This document shows, piece after piece, positions 59,092 to 64,000 of a stretch of 64,000 nt of DNA. Position numbers and translations under genes: made by a program. The notes under the pieces were generated by a model. The model saw nothing but the letters and a program-made list of their open reading frames with translations. It searched no databases and was not told where the DNA came from. How positions within the stretch are numbered: the first letter of the stretch is position 1; each line of letters starts with the position of its first letter. This DNA is from Eucommia ulmoides (taxonomy: Eukaryota; Streptophyta; Magnoliopsida; Garryales; Eucommiaceae): the NCBI GenBank assembly GCA_016647705.1, contig CM028335.1:20686905-20750904 (forward strand), in the 5' to 3' direction.

Positions 59092-59331
59092 CACCGTAAG
59101 CGCATCATTATAATAATGATCGGTCGTGTTCTTTCTAGGATGGATGGAATTGTAGAACGTCCATTTTTTATCATGTATGTCCAACACCATTACAGTCCAG
59201 TGATTGGGTGACGCATGTCGAACGTAAGTGTTCATCGGGAACACAACATAACGGGTTTTTTTGCTGAATGCGCTGGAGATTGTGTAGTACAGGTCTTTCA
59301 GCAGCACATTGTTGTCCTCCCTTATAACATT
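59092..59331 (-). other. Exon 7 of the Ulp1-like gene: catalytic histidine region
   Basis: The 80-codon exon (TAG|AATGTT ... ACGGTG|GTATG) encodes YYTISSAF, TRYVVFPMNTYVR, NHWTVMVLDIHDKKW and FYNSI. The HW pair is the C48 catalytic histidine. The usual acidic residue of the Y-D-S-L motif is Asn here, which would weaken catalysis unless this subfamily tolerates it. Confidence 0.75.
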
Positions 59332-59524
59332 CTATGATTTTTTCTTTTACGTGTTAGCAAGTTTGGATGAAAAAGGAATAAAAGCTAACATGTGCTAAAG
59401 TGTCTTACCCAAATGCATGATAGCGCAAACCGCATTTCGTGCAACAGCACAATTGACGTGGACATCCACTCGCGATTGATTGATCTAATTTGGTCTTCCA
59501 AACACTCTCCATATGAATCAATCA

Positions 59525-59664
59525 CTTGTGAGTAAAGGGAGGGGGAAAGACAGACACGTTAACGTTAACGCAAATTTTGTTAACACAGGCACATTTTTTA
59601 CTAAACAAGTTGATGTAATCAGTTAATCAAGTCAATCACAAACACTATGCAGTCGGTTTCATAC
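59525..59664 (-). other. Intron 5 of the Ulp1-like gene with one palindrome
   Basis: GTTAACGTTAACGC starts at 59558. It is the only exact copy within the short introns; the others lie in the long introns and gaps. Confidence 0.7.
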
Positions 59665-59859
59665 GTTATCCGACACACGTCGCTCCATAATCATGCAAAT
59701 GATGTCGCCACATGAAACCGTGGCCATGGGTTTCCCACCTCCAAACACGAATGTACTGGGACATTGTCAAAAACAACATATCACATGATCAGCAAACATT
59801 TTATGGAAAAAGGAATTTCAAAAGTAAAAAGGCACTTTGAGTAATTTTTTATTTTTTAC

Positions 59860-61154
59860 CCTGGCCCCTCTTTGGAAATCACAGACAACTTCTCCCAATC
59901 GTTGTCAACAAGCATCGCACCAACGGTCGTCGAATCACGAGCTGGGAGTACTGCATTGTCTTCATACATTGTTGCCGGGTGGAGCTCATCGACATTAACT
60001 ATGTCAGCTCTCTCTTTCTGCTTCCCTTTCTCTTTTGCTTTGGGGTAGACAAAATCACTGCCTTGTTTCTTCGGTTGCCTCTCCTTTTTCTTTACTCGAC
60101 CAACCATAGAGCTAACTTTTTGCGTTGCCCCCTCATGCGACGTAGGTATAGGGACTGGCGACGGCGCATTGGGGGTGTCGGTCGGCATGACCATAGAGAG
60201 CGGTTGAGGTTCTTGAGGTTCGCGAACTGCGAGAGTGGTAGGGGTACCCCTACCCCCTGTTTGCATGTGGGCGTTCAATTTTGTCTGGAGGTCCTGTATT
60301 TGTTTATTCAGCGCCACACGCATTTTTACGTCTGATTTGGCTATCTCCTTCTTCTCTTGCCTCAGTAGGTTGTTGATTTCTTGTTCTGCTTTCAAGTCAA
60401 GAGCAAGATCATTATATTTCTTCTTCATTTCGCCAGCAGTATCAGCATGTTGCTGATTCAACATTTCGATTGTGTTTTTAAGTGTTTACACCTCCCGGGC
60501 GAGCTCGTCACATCTCCGCCTAAGGTCATCTTTTTCTGTATCGACGGCGGGCTCTTTATACTTCTGAGTCACGTCGTGCACGCTCATTTCTGTCAGGATG
60601 TCTCTCTTCTCCCCAATTGATTTCGCTAATCTCGCAGAGAGATTAGAGACAGAACGCTCATAACTTTCTTTTTCTTTCAACGACGATGCTTTCAGATGAT
60701 CAATCTCATTTTTCTGCTCGACGTTGGCAGCGGTTATGATTGCAATCACCCTATGTAACGCTGCAATGGTCTGCTCTTTTTCCATTTTATTCGCATCGAA
60801 CTCACCCTGCATGTGTTCGATCTGTCTGCAGATGTCATCAACTGTACCTGCGGACACAGACGGTGGCTCCAAGGCACCTGCTGAAGGTGTGCAAAATGCA
60901 CTCTCAGCGGGGGCAGAATCATCACCCAAATCGGTTGCGGCTTGAGTTGGGACGGGAGAAGGATGATATATGAGGGGTGCGAGATACCGCCCTATGATGT
61001 CGTCAACCATTGCATCACAGTCATCATCAGCAGCAGCGTCTGTATCTCCGCCCTCATTGCCCGAGCTATCGTTAATTGAGTCATTACTATCCTCTTTCAA
61101 AGCAATCCCCATTTAAAGCTCCGCTAAAGTCTCATCAGCGGGCTGATCTTTCAC
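59860..61154 (-). other. Exon 4 of the Ulp1-like gene: acidic, coiled-coil and basic regions
   Basis: About 430 codons in one frame with two stops (61115-61113 and 60488-60486), otherwise uninterrupted. It starts VKDQPADETLAEL and then an Asp-rich stretch (GGDTDAAADDDCDAMVDDII). Heptads follow from CRQIEHMQGEF to LQTKLNAHM, about 200 residues of predicted coiled coil. A Pro-rich linker and a Lys-rich motif (VGRVKKKERQPKKQ, KAKEKGKQKE) that could bind nucleic acid or act as a nuclear signal complete it. The donor G|GTAAAAAAT leads in phase to exon 5. Confidence 0.7.
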
Positions 61155-61624
61155 CTGGCATATATGCAAGCATTAACGTTAACCAACCATACACACACAC
61201 ACACACACACCCAAAACAACTAACCGATTGCATTTACATTAAAGTTAAATTGCTTGCGTTAACGTTAAACATAAGCACAAAAACCAACAAATAAGTTTGC
61301 TAATGCTAACGCAAATAATAATCCAGCCACAACATCTGCTTTTTGTTATTGCGTTAACGTTAACGCACTTATTATTTGCGTTAACGTTAACGCAAATATT
61401 TATATGCTTAACATTAACGCATATAAATAATTGCGTTAACGTTAACGCAAATACTAAGTGCGTTAACGTTAACGCTAACGCAATAACACTCTAACCATAC
61501 ATAACTTAGTTTGCTTTAACGTTAACGCAACAACTAATTGCGTTAACCATAACGCAAAATACCACATACCATGTTTTACGTACCTGCATCAACGTTAAAA
61601 TCACAACATATTTTTTTTGTTTAC
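61155..61624 (-). repeat. Intron 3 of the Ulp1-like gene, densest palindrome cluster
   Basis: Exact cores start at 61353, 61380, 61435 and 61462, and all four have the full 16-bp GCGTTAACGTTAACGC. Variants lie at 61171, 61258, 61410, 61516 and 61540. A (CA)n tract lies at 61190-61210. Palindromes make up a large share of 61350-61480. Confidence 0.9.
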
Positions 61625-62565
61625 CTTATCAGGTGGCAGTAGACCGAGGGGAATGCCTCCCAAGTTGGAAGAAAACGTGGTAAGGCACCACCACTCCAAA
61701 CGCGGCACACTATGCTCCCTACCCTCGGTGTGGTCAACCAACGTTGTGTGCTCGCACAACCAATACTGTAAGTAAAATTTGTAATATGTCAAGCACGGTC
61801 CACAAACAACGCTTGTAAATATTTGAAAAACGTTTTTCACAATGGGTATGTGTATACCTGGAGAGCAAGCACGCACCCCGTGACCGACCGGGGTTCCATG
61901 TACGATTTCTTGAGGCCGGTTTCGAGATCTGTAAATATTGCAGCTGTCCAGTTGTAATTTGTCATGTCTTCAATTGTTTCAACATAGCGAACCAACGATT
62001 TCTGGACCTGCTGCCCAGTTGTCGCAAAGAAGCACGTGGTCATCAGGTGTAGAATAACCATGCGGACAACATCCTGCACTGTTTCATTGTCCGTGGCATT
62101 GACATTCGCTTGCACTTGTGATCTCAAATAAGAAACACTAAACCCACGGTCTGCGAACATCAGTCTCGACATGAAGGGGGAGTCGGATTTTGTGTAACGA
62201 CTCAAAACAATGGGTTCTTCGCCCGTTGATATCCCGAATATCAGCTGGATGTCAAGCGGGGTTATCCGGATGAGCCTGCCCCTATCCTAAACCCCCCCCC
62301 CCCCCCCCGCCCCACCCCGCGTGCAGGGTTGTAGCATCGGATGATCATTTCAATGAGATCATCCTTTTTGTGGACGTTTTCGAGCATCACTCGCTGCTCA
62401 TATAATGTCTCGAATATTTTTGCGAACGGGTCCGGGCCAGCAGTGTCTTATGCCGATCGTTGAGTTTGCACTCTTTCAGCAATTCATAGGTCTGCTTAAG
62501 GTTGGAGCGATAAAGGAATGTCCGTTGGCTCGAGCTTTCCTTTTTCGGTTTCTTTAGGAGTTTTA

Positions 62566-63465
62566 CTGCAAGAACGACGGGGGAAACACAATTAATGCAC
62601 ATTACAAGCCACACGTTAACGTTAAAACAGTCATCCATATCCCTCGTTACGTAACAAAAACTAGTAACTATTTTGCGTTAACGTTAACGCACAACAATAA
62701 ATGTGTTAACGTTAACGCATTTTTTTCAAAAACACAAAATTTCGCACCAAAACGGTCACCACCCTTTTTACAGGCAAAACGTCTATGTGCGTTAACATTA
62801 ACGCATTTTCATCCACGCGTTAACGTTAACGCAAGACGCAGCATATAGTGCTGCACCAGACAGACAAACAAACAAACCTAAATCTAAACACACAGACTCA
62901 AATTAATGTTAACGTTAAAGTAGTCATCCATATCACTCGGTACGTAACAAAAACAGGCAACTACTATGTTTCAATGTTAACGCACCACAATAAATGCGTT
63001 AACGTATACGCATTTTTCTCAACAAACCAGAACGTCGTCCTAGATTTGAGAAAAATACCGACGAGTAACGCAAAAGGGCCCCCCCTTTTTTACAGGCAAA
63101 TGTCTATTTGCGTTAACATTAACACAATCACATCAACGCGTTAACGTTAACGCAATCGAAGTACATAGTGGTGTACCAGGCAAACAAACAAACCTAAATC
63201 TAAACATACGACTCACATTAATGTTAACGTTAACGCAAGCATTCTTTTTAAATTCCTTCTTTTCGGAGGCAAAACAACATGTGGGTCAGCATCGCAACAC
63301 AATGAAACAAAACACGACGTACAATTTCAAAAAAAAAAGTAAACAGGGGAACAGAGTATGTCGGAGTTGGGTAAAATAGACGAACATCATCATCTCGCTT
63401 TGTGATTTTCATTTCTAAAACGCCGTCGCCCAACAAAATTGTATCGATTTTAGGGTTTCACATAC
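62566..63465 (-). repeat. Intron 1 of the Ulp1-like gene, tandemly duplicated and palindrome-rich
   Basis: Two copies of about 295 bp (from about 62612 and 62906) share GTCATCCATATC, ACGTAACAAAAAC, AATAAATG and CCAGACAG/CCAGGCAAACAAACAAACC. Exact cores start at 62677, 62705, 62819, 63140 and 63223. The equivalents of the first two in copy 2 are degraded (AATGTTAACGCAC, GCGTTAACGTATACGC). Splice sites: CCCGACG|GTATG and TTCTTGCAG|TAAAAC. Confidence 0.85.
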
Positions 63466-63529
63466 CGTCGGGACTGAGGATTGCTCGTTTCTGTGTGGAA
63501 GACGAGGGGGCGCATTCAAAATTCTCCAT

Positions 63530-63770
63530 TATCTGAAGACGATGGGGCGATTTTGGATTATTAGTTTTAGGGTTTTAGGGTTTCGGAGTTTTTAAGTGGG
63601 GAGAGGATAGAGAGTGTGGGAGAGAATAGAGAGCGTTTTGGCGATTTTTTGGTATGCGATCGTGCAGATAGTGGAACGTGTAACAGGACATATCGAAATC
63701 AGAACGGACGCAGTAACACGCCGACTGCTAACCGTGCGTTAACGTTAACGCAATCCGCTACTGTTAACAG
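63530..63770 (-). promoter_or_regulatory. Likely promoter/5' UTR of the Ulp1-like gene with a palindrome
   Basis: Upstream of the ATG at 63529 the minus strand shows a CT-rich leader (CTCTCTATTCTCTCCC near 63610) and AAACCCTAAAACCCTAAAAC, common in plant 5' UTRs. An exact GCGTTAACGTTAACGC lies at 63736-63751, about 210 bp before the start codon. No TATA box stands out. Confidence 0.45.
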
Positions 63771-64000
63771 AAAAAAAAAATACCATTGCAAAGATATCGG
63801 CGAGCTCTTTAATTTGATCACATTTTTATATGATTTGATTCAGAAATGAGGTATATAGAAGCGGATTACGTATTGGGGGGGTTTTTTTTAGTGCCCTGTT
63901 CATGTTGTAGTGTTTGTATCCTCAGAATGGCATGTTGCGTAAATAAACTGTAAAAGGAAGGGCAAAATAGAAGGATTTTTTCCTAAAGAATTGAGGTGGT
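63771..64000. other. Right edge, nothing recognised
   Basis: The last 230 bp show no palindrome, coding sequence or terminal repeat. The element's right end may lie here or outside the window. Confidence 0.4.

Larger units (their letters stand above)
58618..63529 (-). pseudogene. Nine-exon Ulp1-like cysteine protease (peptidase C48) gene of the MULE
   Basis: Exons on the minus strand: 63529-63466, 62565-61858, 61765-61625, 61154-59860, 59755-59665, 59524-59409, 59331-59092, 59012-58915, 58819-58618. All borders are GT-AG and phases agree except exon 5/6 (one base short). Exon 2-3 encode a domain with RITPLDIQLIFGISTGEEPI and WLCEHT, as in plant TE-borne Ulp1 proteins. Exon 4 is an acidic segment, a long coiled coil and a basic KKKERQPKKQ stretch. 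Exons 7-9 are the protease: His in NHWTVMVLDI, Asn where Asp is usual (FYNSI), and Cys in TDCGVFVMYIMKQY. Lesions: frameshift near 62434, a C17 run at 62292, stops at 62287, 61113 and 60486. Family role: SUMO/ubiquitin-like processing. Role for the element unknown. Confidence 0.8.
53340..63990. mobile_element. MULE carrying convergent transposase and Ulp1-protease genes, rich in GTTAACGTTAAC palindromes
   Basis: Two genes face each other: a MuDR-type transposase on + (54975-57387) and a Ulp1-like C48 protease on - (63529-58618). MULEs carrying a Ulp1-like gene beside the transposase are known in plants. The noncoding compartments (5' regions, introns, the 57.4-58.6 kb gap) contain 22 exact GTTAACGTTAAC cores and many variants. 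I could not find terminal inverted repeats or a target duplication, so both ends are approximate and the right end may lie beyond the window. Many MULEs of this kind lack long TIRs. The lesions in both genes mean this copy is not autonomous now. Confidence 0.65.

Noticed and set aside
60235..60973. Plus-strand open frames opposite the Ulp1-like gene exon 4.
   Set aside because: Shadows of the minus-strand coding exon.
61297..61494. A 65-residue plus-strand frame with repeated Leu-Thr and Asn-Val units.
   Set aside because: It is the palindrome array translated by chance; it lies in an intron of the minus-strand gene.

Overview
The window is nuclear DNA of a flowering plant, probably a eudicot, from a repeat-dense and AT-rich region. 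The evidence is the plant-type mobile elements (Ty1/Copia, tRNA-Asp-primed Ty3/Gypsy, a TRIM, Helitrons, MULEs with SWIM transposases), a formin fragment with plant formin sequence, and an F-box/FBA pseudogene. I found no intact cellular gene, no rRNA or tRNA gene and no CRISPR array. Nearly everything can be placed in nested or adjacent mobile elements.

Layout. 1-1205: right part of a MULE-like element with long inverted arms. 1293-10007: a related inverted-repeat element that captured part of a formin gene (Pack-MULE type). Its formin frame is interrupted by a complete Copia element at 1630-9013 (two LTRs, 5-bp target duplication CAACC). 10797-11815: dead F-box gene. 11816-14272: AT-rich filler. 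14273-20776: candidate Helitron carrying spliced fragments of a cellular gene, followed by a second Helitron copy from 20893. 23851-25865: probable Gypsy LTR with a GC-rich leader. 25866-37825: tandem array of a large Copia (internal part, LTR, internal part, LTR), with a solo LTR of another family nested at 29236-30731. 37889-38478: MITE. 38490-42010: two inverted fragments of that other LTR family around unassigned DNA. 42090-42894: Copia remnant. 42895-53242: large non-autonomous element with a tRNA-Asp-like primer site. It is itself invaded by a fused LTR-LTR element (45823-48816), a hAT-like element (50037-51062), a TRIM (51112-51520) and a coding-like insert. 53340 to about 63990: a MULE with two convergent genes, a MuDR-type transposase on + and a nine-exon Ulp1 (C48) protease gene on -, both carrying lesions.

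The most striking signal is a palindrome, GCGTTAACGTTAACGC with core GTTAACGTTAAC. I count 22 exact cores in the MULE, all in introns or intergenic DNA and none in exons. The only other exact cores are four in the LTRs of the unrelated Copia element 45 kb away. This layout resembles the motif clusters recognised by the VANC anti-silencing proteins of Arabidopsis VANDAL MULEs. Three other LTR sets in the window each carry arrays of their own palindrome or near-palindrome (CCGCCTAGGCGG, ACCGC-N4-GCGGT, TCGGTTGACCGA). Family-specific palindrome amplification is therefore a recurrent theme here. Function is inference; sequence, positions and exon avoidance are directly visible.
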